A stretch of DNA of 64,000 bases from JAICJC01 sp963709425 (GCA_963709425.1 CAVPWG010000002.1:62001-126000); one strand, 5' to 3'; shown: positions 9,037-18,625, numbered from the stretch's first letter. Notes: a model not told the origin generated them from the sequence alone. Translations and numbers: made by a program.

Positions 9037-10053
9037 TCAGCCGTCGCCCGGCGGGGCCCGGCGGGCCGTGCGGTAGTAGGCGTCCACCCAGGCCGGGCGG
9101 TCGATGTCGAGGCCGGCGGCATCGGCGAACGTCGCGGCGACGGCACACGCGGCCGGCAGCGTCGTCGCGACGGCCAGGCGCGGGTCGGCCTCGCCGCCGC
9201 CCGGGCAGCGAACGACCCGGGCGCCCGTCTCGGCGCAGGCGCGCTCGGCCTCGGGCTCGGAGGGATCGCCCACGGGCAGGCTGAGCGCCAGGTGCGACGT
9301 GCCGAGGGCGTACATCGCCGAGGTTGCGCCCTCGCGCGCGTCGACCCCCTCAGCGGGCACGCCGGCCACCTCCTTGAGAAGCAGCGCCGCCTCGAGCGCG
9401 GCCGCCCACCCGGGGCCGGCGGAGAAGGCGATCGCGGCGGCCGGAGCCGGCGCCGGGTCGAGGGCCTCGGCCCACGCCTCGGCCGTCGCGACGGCGCGCG
9501 CCAGGGCGCCGGGGAGATCGCCGATCGCGCGGGCCAGCGTCGGGTCGTTCGAGATCCGGGCCCAGATCGCGAGGGCCGACGCCAGCCCTCCGGCCAGGGC
9601 CTGGGTGTGCGTGACCGCGCGCTGGTTCGTGACACGCTGGAGCCCGCGGGCGCCGGCGCCGCGCTCGATTGTCGAGCCGGCGGTCGCCGTCACGGCGGCG
9701 TACGGCTGCGGGACGGTCCCGGCCTCGACGGCGTCCACGAGGTCGCGGAACTCACCCGAGGACGAGATCGCGAGCAGGCGGTCGCCGGGCCGGAACCGAA
9801 ACCAGCCGCCGGCCAGGAGCCCGCTCGGCACGGCGACGACCTCCGGCCCGCCGTCCCGGCCGGCACAGGCCGCCAGCCAGAGCGCGAGCGCAACGTAGTA
9901 GGCGGCGCCGTTCCCGCTCGCGACGATCCGGCGGACGTCCGCGCCGGAGAGGAGCGCCGCCGTCTCGTCGAACCCCTCGGCCGCATCGAGCGTGGACGCC
10001 ACGGAGTCAGGAAGCTCGCGCACGTCGGCCCAGAGCCCCGTCTCGCGCCACAT
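9037..10053 (-). CDS. SIS-domain sugar isomerase/deaminase-like protein
   Basis: 338 residues in the shape of a double SIS protein (the fold of GlmS isomerase and AgaS/GlcN6P-deaminase-like enzymes). First SIS: IVASGNGAAYYVALALWL with LLAISSSGEFRDLVDAVE; second half: IAFSAGPGWAAALEAALLLKEV. It probably isomerises or deaminates a sugar phosphate, plausibly an amino-sugar phosphate given the kinases around it. The ATG start shares one base with the stop of the ROK kinase gene (TGATG), so it is the third gene of a cupin-ROK-SIS operon. The precise substrate is unknown. Confidence 0.82.
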   Translation of the reverse strand: MWRETGLWADVRELPDSVASTLDAAEGFDETAALLSGADVRRIVASGNGAAYYVALALWLAACAGRDGGPEVVAVPSGLLAGGWFRFRPGDRLLAISSSGEFRDLVDAVEAGTVPQPYAAVTATAGSTIERGAGARGLQRVTNQRAVTHTQALAGGLASALAIWARISNDPTLARAIGDLPGALARAVATAEAWAEALDPAPAPAAAIAFSAGPGWAAALEAALLLKEVAGVPAEGVDAREGATSAMYALGTSHLALSLPVGDPSEPEAERACAETGARVVRCPGGGEADPRLAVATTLPAACAVAATFADAAGLDIDRPAWVDAYYRTARRAPPGDG

Positions 10054-10823
10054 CAGGCGGGGGCCTCCACCGCCGCGAGCGCCGCGCCGATCAACCCGCC
10101 CGAGTCGCCCAGCGCCGTCGCGACGACCGCGAGCCGGCGGGTCGACTCGCACCACACCTCGGGCCGGAGCGCGGCGGCGATGCCGTCGACGAAGCCCGGC
10201 GACGATCCCATCCCGCCGCCCACGACGACCGCCTCCGGATCGAGCGCGTTCACGAGCACCGCCAGGACGCGCCCGACGGCGGCAGCCGCCTCGACACGGG
10301 CGGCGGGATCGTGCGCACGGTCACCGAGGATCGCCCCGCCGGCCACCCGCTCCACCGGTGGCGCCCCGAGGATGATCGCGTTCCCGCGCGCGCCGCGGTG
10401 CGGCCGCCCGTCCAGGACCAGGCAGGCGCTCGTCCCGGTGCCGACGCCCGCGTAGAGGAAGGACCCGAGCCCGGCACCCGCGCCGAACCGCGCCTCGGCG
10501 AGCGCCGCCGCGCGGACGTCGGACTCCACGGTCACCGAGGCCGCGCCGAACGCCGAGGCGACGTCCAGGCCCCGCCAGTCGACGGTCTCGGCGCTCGTCA
10601 CCCGGCCGTCGAGGTCGACCACCTCGCAGATCCCCGCCCCGACCGGCACGTCGCCGACGGCCAGCCGAGCCGCCAACGCGGCGCAGTCGGCGAGCACGGC
10701 CTCACCGCCGCGCTCGGGCCGCGTCGGCACCCGCTCCGAGCGGAGCACCTCGCCGCTCCCGGTATCCACAAGCCCGGCGGCGATCTTCGTGCCGCCCACG
10801 TCGATCCCGACCGCGAGCGTCAC
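10053..10823 (-). CDS. ROK-family sugar kinase
   Basis: 256 residues. ATP-binding motif at the N-terminus (VGIDVGGTKIAAGLVD), with GVGTGTSACLVLDG and GAILGDRA further in and a C-terminal VVVGGGMGSSPGF. The ROK zinc signature CxCGxxGCxE is not present in the middle region, so it belongs to the subset lacking that cluster. It probably phosphorylates a hexose or N-acyl hexosamine. The GTG start (10823) overlaps the cupin gene stop by 4 bases, and the SIS gene starts in its stop codon. It lies opposite a second sugar kinase (16240) in the same locus. Confidence 0.86.
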   Translation of the reverse strand: MTLAVGIDVGGTKIAAGLVDTGSGEVLRSERVPTRPERGGEAVLADCAALAARLAVGDVPVGAGICEVVDLDGRVTSAETVDWRGLDVASAFGAASVTVESDVRAAALAEARFGAGAGLGSFLYAGVGTGTSACLVLDGRPHRGARGNAIILGAPPVERVAGGAILGDRAHDPAARVEAAAAVGRVLAVLVNALDPEAVVVGGGMGSSPGFVDGIAAALRPEVWCESTRRLAVVATALGDSGGLIGAALAAVEAPA

Positions 10824-11659
10824 GGCAGGTAGGCAGGAGCGATCCCTGCGATCGCCTCGGCGAGGCGCGAGCCGTGATTTCGGTATTCGTGCCGGTCGCC
10901 GATCGGCACGAAACACGCATCGCCGGCCCCGAGCTCGAACACGCACGCCTCATCGCCGTGCCACGCCCGCACCCACAGGTCTCCCGAGAGCACGTAGAGG
11001 AGCTCCTCCCCACCGTGGGCGTGTGGCGCAGCCGCCTCGCCGGGGTTCAGCTCGTGCGTCACCACGGTGAGGTGCTCGGTGCTGGCGACGACCCCGGTGA
11101 GGACGCCGAGATCGCGCCGCCAGACGACATCGGCGGAGCGGAGAACCCGCATCGTCCCCGGAGTCCGATCGCCCGGTGTGCTCCCGAGCACGTCGTCGTC
11201 GGCGTACAGCGACTCGTCCAGGTATGGCCGCGTGCGCGCGTAGGCGCCCGACGTGCCCGTCGACGGGGGCGGGGCGAAGAATTCGAGCACCTCGAGCGCC
11301 TCGCCGCCGTGCGCGAAGGCGTGGTGCCACGTGCCGGGGCCGAAGAGGAGCCGCTCGCCGCGCCCGACCCGGTGCACCTCGCCGGTCTCCGGATTCGCCG
11401 CCACCATCGTCCCCGAGAGCACCTGCAGCACCTCGTCGGCCCCGAACACGGTGCGGTACTCGCGCGAGTGCCGGAACGAGCCGCCCCGGGGCAGGCAGAA
11501 CACGAGCGCATGGATCCGCTCGGTGGACGCGTAGATGCGGTCGGCGACCTCGCCCGACTCCGCATCGCCCCAGATGTGGCGGGTGGCAGCCGCGCCGCGG
11601 ATCGCCGTCGGCCGGTCGAAGGTCGGGCGCGGCGACGGCGAATAACCCCCGGCGCTCAC
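10820..11659 (-). CDS. Double-cupin protein, probable sugar-locus isomerase or sensor
   Basis: 279 residues from GTG 11659; the upstream in-frame sequence is not convincing. Two cupin motifs: residues ~90-125 (VLQVLSGTMVAANPETGEVHRVGRGERLLFGPGTWHHAFAHGGE) and ~215-260 (THELNPGEAAAPHAHGGEELLYVLSGDLWVRAW, GAGDACFVPIGDRHEYRNHG), the second with a metal-binding HxH...E...H set. It heads the cupin-ROK-SIS operon. A TACTAT box at 11668-11673 lies 8 bases before the start codon, so the mRNA may be leaderless. Function is inferred only from context: isomerase, epimerase or ligand-binding protein. Confidence 0.78.
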   Translation of the reverse strand: MSAGGYSPSPRPTFDRPTAIRGAAATRHIWGDAESGEVADRIYASTERIHALVFCLPRGGSFRHSREYRTVFGADEVLQVLSGTMVAANPETGEVHRVGRGERLLFGPGTWHHAFAHGGEALEVLEFFAPPPSTGTSGAYARTRPYLDESLYADDDVLGSTPGDRTPGTMRVLRSADVVWRRDLGVLTGVVASTEHLTVVTHELNPGEAAAPHAHGGEELLYVLSGDLWVRAWHGDEACVFELGAGDACFVPIGDRHEYRNHGSRLAEAIAGIAPAYLP

Positions 11660-11745
11660 GGCGCGCGATAGTACCAGAGGCCCCTGTACGCCCGCCCCGC
11701 GCTTGGTAGAGTCAGCCGGCGAGCCCAACCGACGGGGGGAGCAGC

Positions 11746-13149
11746 ATGAACCGGCACCTGGCGAGAAGGCACCTGGCGATCGCGGCGGCGGTCGTGACCA
11801 TGATCGCGGCAGCGGGATGCGGCGGCACCCCGGGCGCGTCGCCCGACTCCGGCGGAGCGACGGCGTCCGGTGCGGTGAAGACCACGGGCTTCGACAAGCT
11901 CGGCCCGGTCCACCTCCTGATCTGGTCGTACGACAACCAGGACCCCGGCCTCGAGCCCGTCCTGAAGCAGCTGTCGGCGAACTTCGAGAAGCAGTACCCG
12001 AACGTGAAGATCGACATGGTCTTCAAGGACTTCAACAGCCTCGTGAACGTCGTGCCGCGCGCGCTCCAGTCGGGATCAGGGCCGGATATCACCGAGGGGA
12101 ACCAGGGCTACCAGACCGACGCCCAGCTCGTGAAGGCCAAGCTGATCGTCCCGCTCGACCCGTACATCAAGGCGTACGGCTGGAGCAAGTGGTACTCGCC
12201 GTCGACCTGGTCGATGTTCCGGTGGACGGACGACGGCAGGACGTTCGGGAAGGGCCCAACCTGGGGCGTGGCACAGACCGGCCAGAACATCAACGTCTAT
12301 GTGAACACCCAGAAGCTGAAGCAGCTCGGCTTCGATCCGTCGAGCATGCCCCAGACCTTCGACGACTTCAACTCGATGCTGGCCCAGATCCGGGCGAAGC
12401 TGCCCAAGAACGAGCCGGTCATCGAGTTCGGCAACAACGAGGGCTACGGCACGATCCACATGTTCGGCGGCATCCAGGCCGCATACTTCAGCGCGCAGGA
12501 CGAGCGCAACTGGATCCAGCACGTGCCCGGCTCGACCTGGGACACGGCTGACAACATCAAGGCCCTCGAGGCGTACCAGTCGTGGGCCAAGAACGGCTAC
12601 TTCAACAGCGACTACAACGCCCTGAAATACGACCAGTCGGCGGCCGAGTTCGCCAAGGGCAAGGGCGTCTTCTGGATGGGCGGCGACTGGGACGCCTCGA
12701 TTGTCAAGGCCGGCCTGGGATCGAACGTCGCGGTGATGAACATCCCGCCGGGGCCAAGCGACACGTGGGCCGGAGTGGGAGGGCTCTCGGGCCCGTGGCA
12801 CATCTCGTCGAAGACGAAGTACCCCGACCTGGCGGCGGCCTGGCTCAACTACATCATCGCCTCACCCGAGGCGCAGAAGCTGATGTACGAGCAGCAGCAG
12901 ATCCCGTCGCCGTCCGACGCGGCGCCGCCGCCGGCGGGCGATCCGTACCTGGCCCAGGTGACGGACGCGTTCCGGCAGGTGGCCGACGACGACGGCCTGA
13001 TGCTCTACACGGACTGGGCGTCGCCGACGATGTACGACACGCTGGCGTCGAACTTCCAGGACCTGCTCGCCGGGCGCATCTCGGCCCAGGACATGGCGAA
13101 GAACGTCCAGGACGATTGGACGAAGTTCGACGAGACGCTGAAGCAGTAG
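11746..13149 (+). CDS. ABC sugar transporter solute-binding lipoprotein
   Basis: 467 residues. Starts at ATG after a gggggagcagc ribosome-binding site. The signal peptide ends in an AAAGC lipobox (Cys about residue 25), so it is a membrane-tethered family 1 extracellular binding protein. Features: HLLIWSYDNQDPGLEPVLKQL, ADNIKALEAYQSWAKNGYF, EFAKGKGVFWMGGDWD and a long C-terminal lobe. It captures a sugar for the two permeases that follow (1 base, then a 4-base overlap). The substrate is probably a glycoside or amino sugar cleaved by the downstream GH4 enzyme; this is an inference. Confidence 0.93.
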   Translation: MNRHLARRHLAIAAAVVTMIAAAGCGGTPGASPDSGGATASGAVKTTGFDKLGPVHLLIWSYDNQDPGLEPVLKQLSANFEKQYPNVKIDMVFKDFNSLVNVVPRALQSGSGPDITEGNQGYQTDAQLVKAKLIVPLDPYIKAYGWSKWYSPSTWSMFRWTDDGRTFGKGPTWGVAQTGQNINVYVNTQKLKQLGFDPSSMPQTFDDFNSMLAQIRAKLPKNEPVIEFGNNEGYGTIHMFGGIQAAYFSAQDERNWIQHVPGSTWDTADNIKALEAYQSWAKNGYFNSDYNALKYDQSAAEFAKGKGVFWMGGDWDASIVKAGLGSNVAVMNIPPGPSDTWAGVGGLSGPWHISSKTKYPDLAAAWLNYIIASPEAQKLMYEQQQIPSPSDAAPPPAGDPYLAQVTDAFRQVADDDGLMLYTDWASPTMYDTLASNFQDLLAGRISAQDMAKNVQDDWTKFDETLKQ

Positions 13150-13150
13150 C

Positions 13151-14092
13151 GTGACCGATACGGCGGCTCAGGTCGGCTCCGAGACGGCCGCGAGCGACCG
13201 TGCCCGCTCGCGGAAGCGGGCGCCGGGCGAGCCGCGCAACGTCGCCTGGCTCTACATCCTGCCGGGCCTGCTCTTCTACGGGCTCTTCACGCTCGCGCCG
13301 CTCGCCCACACGGTGGAGCTCTCGTTCTTCGACTGGGACGGGCTCACCGTCGGCCACTACATCGGCCTGGCCAACTACCGGGAGGCATTCTCCGACCCGC
13401 TGGTGCGGGACTCGTTCAAGCACTCGGCAGAGCTGATCGTCTTCTACGCACTCCTGCCGGTGGCGCTCGGCCTCCTCCTCACCGCCATCCTGACCCGCCA
13501 CCCGGTGCGCGGCTTCACGTTCTACCGCACCGCCCTCTTCCTGCCGCAGATGATCGCGGGCGTGGTCGTGGCGCAGGCGTGGGTGTGGATCTACGCCGAC
13601 AACGGGCCGCTCAACGAATTCCTGCGCGACATCGGCCTGGGCGCGCTGACGCGGCCGTGGCTGGGCGACTTCACCTGGGCCCTGCCCGCGGTGGGCGGGA
13701 TCGGGACGTGGGTGACCTACGGCCTCTGCATGGTGCTCTTCATCGCCGGCGCCCAGAGCATCCCGTCGAGCCTCTACGACGCAGCCCGCGTCGACGGCGC
13801 CGGCGCCGTGCGCGAGTTCTTCGCCGTCACGCTGCCGGCGCTCCGAAACCAGGTCGTCGTCGCGTTCGTCCTGACCACGATCAACGCCCTGCGCAGCTTC
13901 GACATCATCTACAACACGACCAGCGGTGGCCCCGGCACGACGACGTACGTGCCGTCGTTCTACATGTACCGGAACGCGTTCGTGTTCAACCGGGTCGGCT
14001 ACGCGGCCGCGATCGCCGTCATCCTCACCGCCGCGATCTTCACGCTCGCGGGGATCGTGCTCTACGTCAGCTCGCGGGGGGAGGAGGCGTGA
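13151..14092 (+). CDS. ABC sugar transporter permease (MalF/UgpA-like)
   Basis: 313 residues, GTG start one base after the binding-protein stop. About six membrane helices, beginning AWLYILPGLLFYGLFTLAPLAHTVELSFFDWDG, a canonical family opening. The EAA loop for ATPase docking is present (YDAARVDGAGAVREFFAVTLPALRNQ). The stop overlaps the second permease start (GTGA). It forms the membrane channel with the 14089 protein. The ATPase is not in this operon and is most likely the 17392-18600 gene. Confidence 0.93.
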   Translation: MTDTAAQVGSETAASDRARSRKRAPGEPRNVAWLYILPGLLFYGLFTLAPLAHTVELSFFDWDGLTVGHYIGLANYREAFSDPLVRDSFKHSAELIVFYALLPVALGLLLTAILTRHPVRGFTFYRTALFLPQMIAGVVVAQAWVWIYADNGPLNEFLRDIGLGALTRPWLGDFTWALPAVGGIGTWVTYGLCMVLFIAGAQSIPSSLYDAARVDGAGAVREFFAVTLPALRNQVVVAFVLTTINALRSFDIIYNTTSGGPGTTTYVPSFYMYRNAFVFNRVGYAAAIAVILTAAIFTLAGIVLYVSSRGEEA

Positions 14093-14919
14093 GCGCCACC
14101 CGGGTCGAGCGGGTCGTCACCTACACGGTGCTGGCGCTCTTTGCCGTCGGGGCCATCTACCCGGTGCTCTCGATCCTGTTCCTTGGGCTCCACACCAAGA
14201 ACGACCTGGTGACGGGCTTCGCGTGGCCGACCGACCCCAGCCTCTCGAGCTTCCGGGCGGCCTGGACGGAGGGCGACTTCGGAACGGGCCTCAAGTCGAG
14301 CTTCATCGTGGCGGCCACGGTCACCGCGGTCTCCGCCGTGCTCTCCGTCGGCACCGGCTACGCCTTCGGCACGATGCGCTTCCGCGGCGACCGCTGGCTC
14401 TTCGGGCTCTTCCTGCTCGGGATCATCTTCCCGTACGAGGCGACCGTGATCCCGCTCTACTACGACTTCCAGGACTTCGGCATCCTGAACACGTACTGGT
14501 CGCTGATCCTGCCGCAGATCGGCCAGTCGGTCGCGTTCGGCACGTTCTGGATGCGGGCCTTCTTCCGCTCCACGCCGCCCGCGCTGGTGGAGGCCGCGCG
14601 GATGGACGGCGCATCGAGCTTCGGCGTGCTCGTCCGCGTTCTGCTCCCCCAGGCCCGCCCGGCGGTGCTCACGCTGTGTGCGCTCGTCTTCACCTACACC
14701 TGGAACGAGTTTCTGCTCGCCCTGGTGCTCGTGAGCGGCGCACCGTCGAAGCAGACGGCGCCGCTCGGCCTCAGTTTCTTCGCGGGTGCCGTCCGGGCGG
14801 GCGACCCGACCAAGGTGGCGGCGGCGTCGGTGCTGGTGGCCGCGCCGATCGTGATCGTGTACATCTTCCTCCAGCGGCATTTCATCCGCGGGATGCTCGC
14901 AGGAGCGGTAAAGGGGTAA
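14089..14919 (+). CDS. ABC sugar transporter permease (MalG/UgpE-like)
   Basis: 276 residues from GTG 14089, inside the stop of the preceding permease. Six helices, with the EAA loop VEAARMDGASSFGVLVRVLLPQARPA and the C-terminal RHFIRGMLAGAVKG, which is diagnostic of the MalG group. It pairs with the 13151 permease. The GH4 gene follows 11 bases later, so uptake and hydrolysis are in one transcription unit. Confidence 0.93.
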   Translation: MSATRVERVVTYTVLALFAVGAIYPVLSILFLGLHTKNDLVTGFAWPTDPSLSSFRAAWTEGDFGTGLKSSFIVAATVTAVSAVLSVGTGYAFGTMRFRGDRWLFGLFLLGIIFPYEATVIPLYYDFQDFGILNTYWSLILPQIGQSVAFGTFWMRAFFRSTPPALVEAARMDGASSFGVLVRVLLPQARPAVLTLCALVFTYTWNEFLLALVLVSGAPSKQTAPLGLSFFAGAVRAGDPTKVAAASVLVAAPIVIVYIFLQRHFIRGMLAGAVKG

Positions 14920-14930
14920 ACGGGTAGGCA

Positions 14931-16235
14931 GTGGCCCGGATCAAGCTGGCATACATCGGCGGAGGCTCGACCCGCGGTGCGGGGACGATGGCCTCGTTCA
15001 TCCACAACAACGGCGCCGAGTTCGACGGGTCGGAGGTCGTGCTGGTCGACCTCGACCCCGACCGGCTCGAGCTGATCCGGACGCTCGCCGAGAAGATGGC
15101 CCGCGCCCGCGGCGTCGACCTCACGATCACGGCCACCACCGACCGCAAGGCTGCCCTCCGCGACTGCGACGCCGTCCTCTCGTCGTTTCGCCCCGGCGGC
15201 TTCGGTGCCCGGGCCAAGGACGAGCGGATCCCGCTCGACCACGGCGTGATCGGCCAGGAGACGCAGGGGCCGGGTGGATTCTTCATGGCGCTCCGGGCGA
15301 TCGCCGTCCTCAAGGACATCTGCGCGGAGATGGAGGAGGTCTGCCCGGACGCGTGGCTCTTCAACTACACGAACCCCGTGAACCTCGTGGCCGAGGCCGT
15401 GACGCACCACTCGCCGATCAAGTGCGTCTCGCTCTGCGAGGGGCCGATCTACTTCGTCGACCAGATGGCGGGATACGCCGAGCTCGACCCGGCCAGGCTC
15501 TCGGCGACGATGGTCGGGCTGAACCACGGCTGCTGGAGCGTCGAGCACACGTACGACGGCGAGGACGCGATCCCGCACATCGAGGCGGCCTGGGAGCGGC
15601 GCCGCGACGACCCGCAGCTCTCGACGATGGGACGGCGCATCCTGCACCTCGGAGCGTCGATGGGCTCGATCCCCGCCGAGTACTTCATGTACTACTACTT
15701 CCGCGACGAGATCGTGAGCGAGCTCGCCGCCAAGCCCACGACCCGGGCCGAGGACATCATGGGCTGGGCGCCCGACTACTGGCGCCACTACGAGGAGCAG
15801 GCGCGGACCGACGACCCCCACCTCGACCCCGGCCACTCGCGCGGCGGCATCCACGAGCTCGAGCTCGCAATCGACGTGATGGACGCGATCTTCAACGACA
15901 AGGACGAGGTGCACCCGGTCAACGTCCCGAACGCCGGCGGCGCGCTGGCCGGCTTTCCGGAGGACCTCGTCGTCGAGATCCAGGGGCGCTGCAACCGGGC
16001 GGGCATCGAGCCGCTCCCCGCGAAGCCGCTGCCTGCACACGTCCGCGGGCTGGTCGAGATGCTCGGGGAGTACCAGGCGGTGGCGGCCGAGGCCGCGTGG
16101 TCGGGCGGGCGGCGCGACGCCGTGCGGGCGCTCGCCGCAAACCCGCTCGTGATGCGACTGGACCTGGCCGAGCAGCTCTACGACGAGCTCCTGGCAGCCC
16201 ACCGGGACCTGCTTCCGGACCGTCTCGCGGCCTAG
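14931..16235 (+). CDS. Glycoside hydrolase family 4 (NAD- and metal-dependent glycosidase)
   Basis: 434 residues from a GTG. The Rossmann start KLAYIGGGSTRGAGTM binds NAD+, and VLVDLDPDRLELI follows. GH4 motifs: FNYTNPVNLV, GLNHGCWSV with the metal-binding Cys/His region, and NVPNAGGALAGFPEDLVVEIQ near the C-terminus. GH4 enzymes cleave alpha- or beta-glycosides, often 6-phosphorylated, by an oxidation-elimination mechanism with NAD+ and Mn2+. Here uptake is by ABC transport rather than PTS, so the substrate is probably not phosphorylated on entry. Anomeric specificity cannot be read with confidence. Confidence 0.9.
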   Translation: MARIKLAYIGGGSTRGAGTMASFIHNNGAEFDGSEVVLVDLDPDRLELIRTLAEKMARARGVDLTITATTDRKAALRDCDAVLSSFRPGGFGARAKDERIPLDHGVIGQETQGPGGFFMALRAIAVLKDICAEMEEVCPDAWLFNYTNPVNLVAEAVTHHSPIKCVSLCEGPIYFVDQMAGYAELDPARLSATMVGLNHGCWSVEHTYDGEDAIPHIEAAWERRRDDPQLSTMGRRILHLGASMGSIPAEYFMYYYFRDEIVSELAAKPTTRAEDIMGWAPDYWRHYEEQARTDDPHLDPGHSRGGIHELELAIDVMDAIFNDKDEVHPVNVPNAGGALAGFPEDLVVEIQGRCNRAGIEPLPAKPLPAHVRGLVEMLGEYQAVAAEAAWSGGRRDAVRALAANPLVMRLDLAEQLYDELLAAHRDLLPDRLAA

Positions 16236-16239
16236 GCGC

Positions 16240-17214
16240 ATGTCGCAGCTGCTCCTTGGAGCCGACGGCGGCAACACCAAGACGATTGCGCTCGTCGCCG
16301 ATCGCGGCGGCACGATCCTCGGCGCGGGCCGGGCCGGCAACTCCGATCTCTACAACGCGGTCTCGGTCGGCGCGGCGATCGACGCCATCGGCGCGGCCGT
16401 CGCCGCGGCGCTCGCCGCGGCCGGCGCCTCGGCGGCCGATGTCGAGGCGGCCTGCTTCAGCCTCGCCGGAGCCGACTGGCCCGAGGACTTCGAGCTCCTG
16501 AGGCGCGAGCTCCCGGCGCAGATCGGCCTTCCGGGCGAGCCGCTGGTCGTGAACGACGCCGTCGGCGCGATCCGCGCCGGCACGCCCGACGGAATCGGGA
16601 CGGCCGTCGTCTGCGGCACCTACGGCGTCTCGAGCGGCCGAAACGCCGCGGGCGAGGTGTTCCACCTGGGGTTCTGGCCTGACTCGTGCGGCGCCCGGCC
16701 GCTCGGCCGAGAGGCGCTGGCCGCCGTGTGGCGCTCGGATCTGGGCACGGGACCCGAGACATCGCTCACCCGGCGGGCGCTCGAGACGTACTCGGTCGCC
16801 GACCCGATGGCGCTTCTGTACGAGCTGACCCGCCGCGGCGGGCCCGGCTCCGAGGCGGTCGACCGGCTGGCGCCGGCCGTCCTCGACGAGGCAGACGCCG
16901 GCGACGACGTCGCGGCAGCCATCGTCGCCGGCCAGGGGCGCATCCTGGGCGACCAGACCCGGGTGTGCGCCGAGCGCGTTGGCCTCACGGGCGCCGAGTT
17001 CCCGGTCGTCCTGGCGGGCGGCGTCTTCCGCCACCCCTCCCGCCTTCTGGCGGAGACGCTCATGGAGCGCCTCCCCGGCGGGCGGTCGGTGCGGGCGGCT
17101 CACGAGCCGGTGGGCGGCGCGCTGCTCTTCGCGTTCGACCGCGCCGGCGTGACGCCCGACGAGGAGCGGATGCGCGAGACCGCTCCCCCCGCAGTCACGT
17201 ACGCGACCACCTAG
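16240..17214 (+). CDS. BadF/BadG-type ATPase family, N-acetylglucosamine-kinase-like
   Basis: 324 residues, ATG 4 bases after the GH4 stop. Phosphate-1 loop GADGGNTKTIALVADRGG, then GRAGNSDLYNAVSVGAA, phosphate-2 VVCGTYGVSSG and adenosine motif VVLAGGVFRHPS: the ASKHA fold of the BadF/NagK family. Members include eukaryote-like GlcNAc kinases and bacterial amino-sugar kinases. With the GH4 enzyme, the ABC importer and the SIS protein, the likely role is phosphorylating a released amino sugar. It is the last gene of the five-gene operon. The exact substrate is an inference. Confidence 0.85.
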   Translation: MSQLLLGADGGNTKTIALVADRGGTILGAGRAGNSDLYNAVSVGAAIDAIGAAVAAALAAAGASAADVEAACFSLAGADWPEDFELLRRELPAQIGLPGEPLVVNDAVGAIRAGTPDGIGTAVVCGTYGVSSGRNAAGEVFHLGFWPDSCGARPLGREALAAVWRSDLGTGPETSLTRRALETYSVADPMALLYELTRRGGPGSEAVDRLAPAVLDEADAGDDVAAAIVAGQGRILGDQTRVCAERVGLTGAEFPVVLAGGVFRHPSRLLAETLMERLPGGRSVRAAHEPVGGALLFAFDRAGVTPDEERMRETAPPAVTYATT

Positions 17215-17391
17215 CCGCACCACCGGACGGCGCAGACGCCACAAAACGCCGCATTCGGCCACGAGGCAGCAACAATTCACGCCGGGGGGCGCGTTGGGGT
17301 CAGACCCCAGAACCGGCCGCGTTGCGCATTCGTTGCCGGCGTGCGACCGATCGCGGGTATTCGTGACGCCTGGCCGGCCGTGCCGGGCCGG

Positions 17392-18600
17392 TCAACCGCC
17401 GACGGCGGCGCCTGTCTCCGGATCGAAGAAGTGCAGCTGCCCGGTGTCGACGGCGAGCGTCAGCGGCTCGCCCTCGCGGGCCGACGAGCGCGGGCTGACG
17501 CGGGCCACCCAGATGCAGCGGCGCTCGGCCGCGGCGGCCTCGAGGCCCTCCAGCACGTCCAGGCCGGTCTCGGCCGCAAGCTCCTTGATGTCCTCGGTCA
17601 GGACCGGCGCGGCGTCGAGTGCGAAGTGCACGAGCAGATCCGAGCCGAGCGCCTCGCACAGCTCGGGCACGACATCGAGGCTGCGGCCCGGTGGTGCCTC
17701 GCGGGCGATGCTGACGTCCTCCATCGCCTCGGGCCGCACGCCGAGGATGACCGTGCGGCCGGCGTAGGCCCGGAGCGCCGGCCGGGCGGCGGCCGCCTCC
17801 GGGTCGACCGTGAGCCGGCAGCCGGCGAATTCGAGCGTGATCCCGGCCTCGCCGGCCTCGACGCGGGCCTCGACCATGTTCATCGCCGGCGAGCCGATGA
17901 AGCCGGCGACGAACAGGTTCGCGGGACGGTTGTAGAGCGCGTCGGGCGCGTCCCACTGCTGGAGGACGCCCCGCTTCATGACCGCGACCATGTCACCCAT
18001 CGTCATCGCCTCGGTCTGGTCGTGGGTGACGTAGATCGTCGTCACGCCGAGGTCGCGCTGCGTCCGGCGAAGCTCGGAGCGCATCTGCACGCGCAGCTTG
18101 GCGTCGAGGTTCGAGAGCGGCTCGTCCATCAGGAACGCCTGCGGCTCGCGCACGATGGCGCGGCCCATCGCGACCCGCTGGCGCTGGCCGCCGGAGAGCT
18201 GTCCGGGCTTCTTGGCCAGGAGCTCCGAGAGCCCCAGCGTGCGGGCCACGTCGTCGACCCGCCGGCGCACGTCGGACTTGGGCATCCGCCGCAGCTTCAG
18301 GCTGAACGCCATGTTGTCGTAGACCGACATCTGCGGGTAGAGGGCGTAGTCCTGGAAGACCATCGCCAGATCGCGATCCTTCGGCGAGACGTCGTTCACG
18401 ACCCGGTCGCCGATCTGCACGGTGCCGGTGGTGATCGCCTCGAGGCCCGCCACGCATCGCAGAAGCGTCGTCTTGCCGCAGCCGGACGGCCCGACGAGAA
18501 CGGCGAGCCGGCCGTCGGGGATCACGAGGTCGACCCCCGCGACGCCCTCCGTGCCGTCCGGGTACACCTTGCGGACGCGCTCCAGCACGATCTCCGCCAC
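17392..18600 (-). CDS. Sugar ABC transporter ATPase (UgpC/MsmK/MalK-like) with TOBE domain
   Basis: 402 residues from GTG 18600. Residues 1-235 form the ATPase: Walker A GPSGCGKTT, Q-loop MVFQDYALYPQMSV, signature LSGGQRQRVAMGRAI, Walker B AFLMDEPLSNLD, switch VTHDQTEAM. Residues 240-400 are the TOBE/regulatory part (NLFVAGFIGSPAMNMVEARV, VILGVRPEAMEDV). It is somewhat longer than typical MalK (370) because of an Ala/Glu-rich insertion near residue 345. It is the natural partner of the two permeases at 13151 and 14089, and such ATPases are often shared by several importers. A 177-base convergent gap separates it from the kinase gene. Confidence 0.92.
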   Translation of the reverse strand: MAEIVLERVRKVYPDGTEGVAGVDLVIPDGRLAVLVGPSGCGKTTLLRCVAGLEAITTGTVQIGDRVVNDVSPKDRDLAMVFQDYALYPQMSVYDNMAFSLKLRRMPKSDVRRRVDDVARTLGLSELLAKKPGQLSGGQRQRVAMGRAIVREPQAFLMDEPLSNLDAKLRVQMRSELRRTQRDLGVTTIYVTHDQTEAMTMGDMVAVMKRGVLQQWDAPDALYNRPANLFVAGFIGSPAMNMVEARVEAGEAGITLEFAGCRLTVDPEAAAARPALRAYAGRTVILGVRPEAMEDVSIAREAPPGRSLDVVPELCEALGSDLLVHFALDAAPVLTEDIKELAAETGLDVLEGLEAAAAERRCIWVARVSPRSSAREGEPLTLAVDTGQLHFFDPETGAAVGG

Positions 18601-18625
18601 GGCGGCCACACTATCGCACGCCGGT

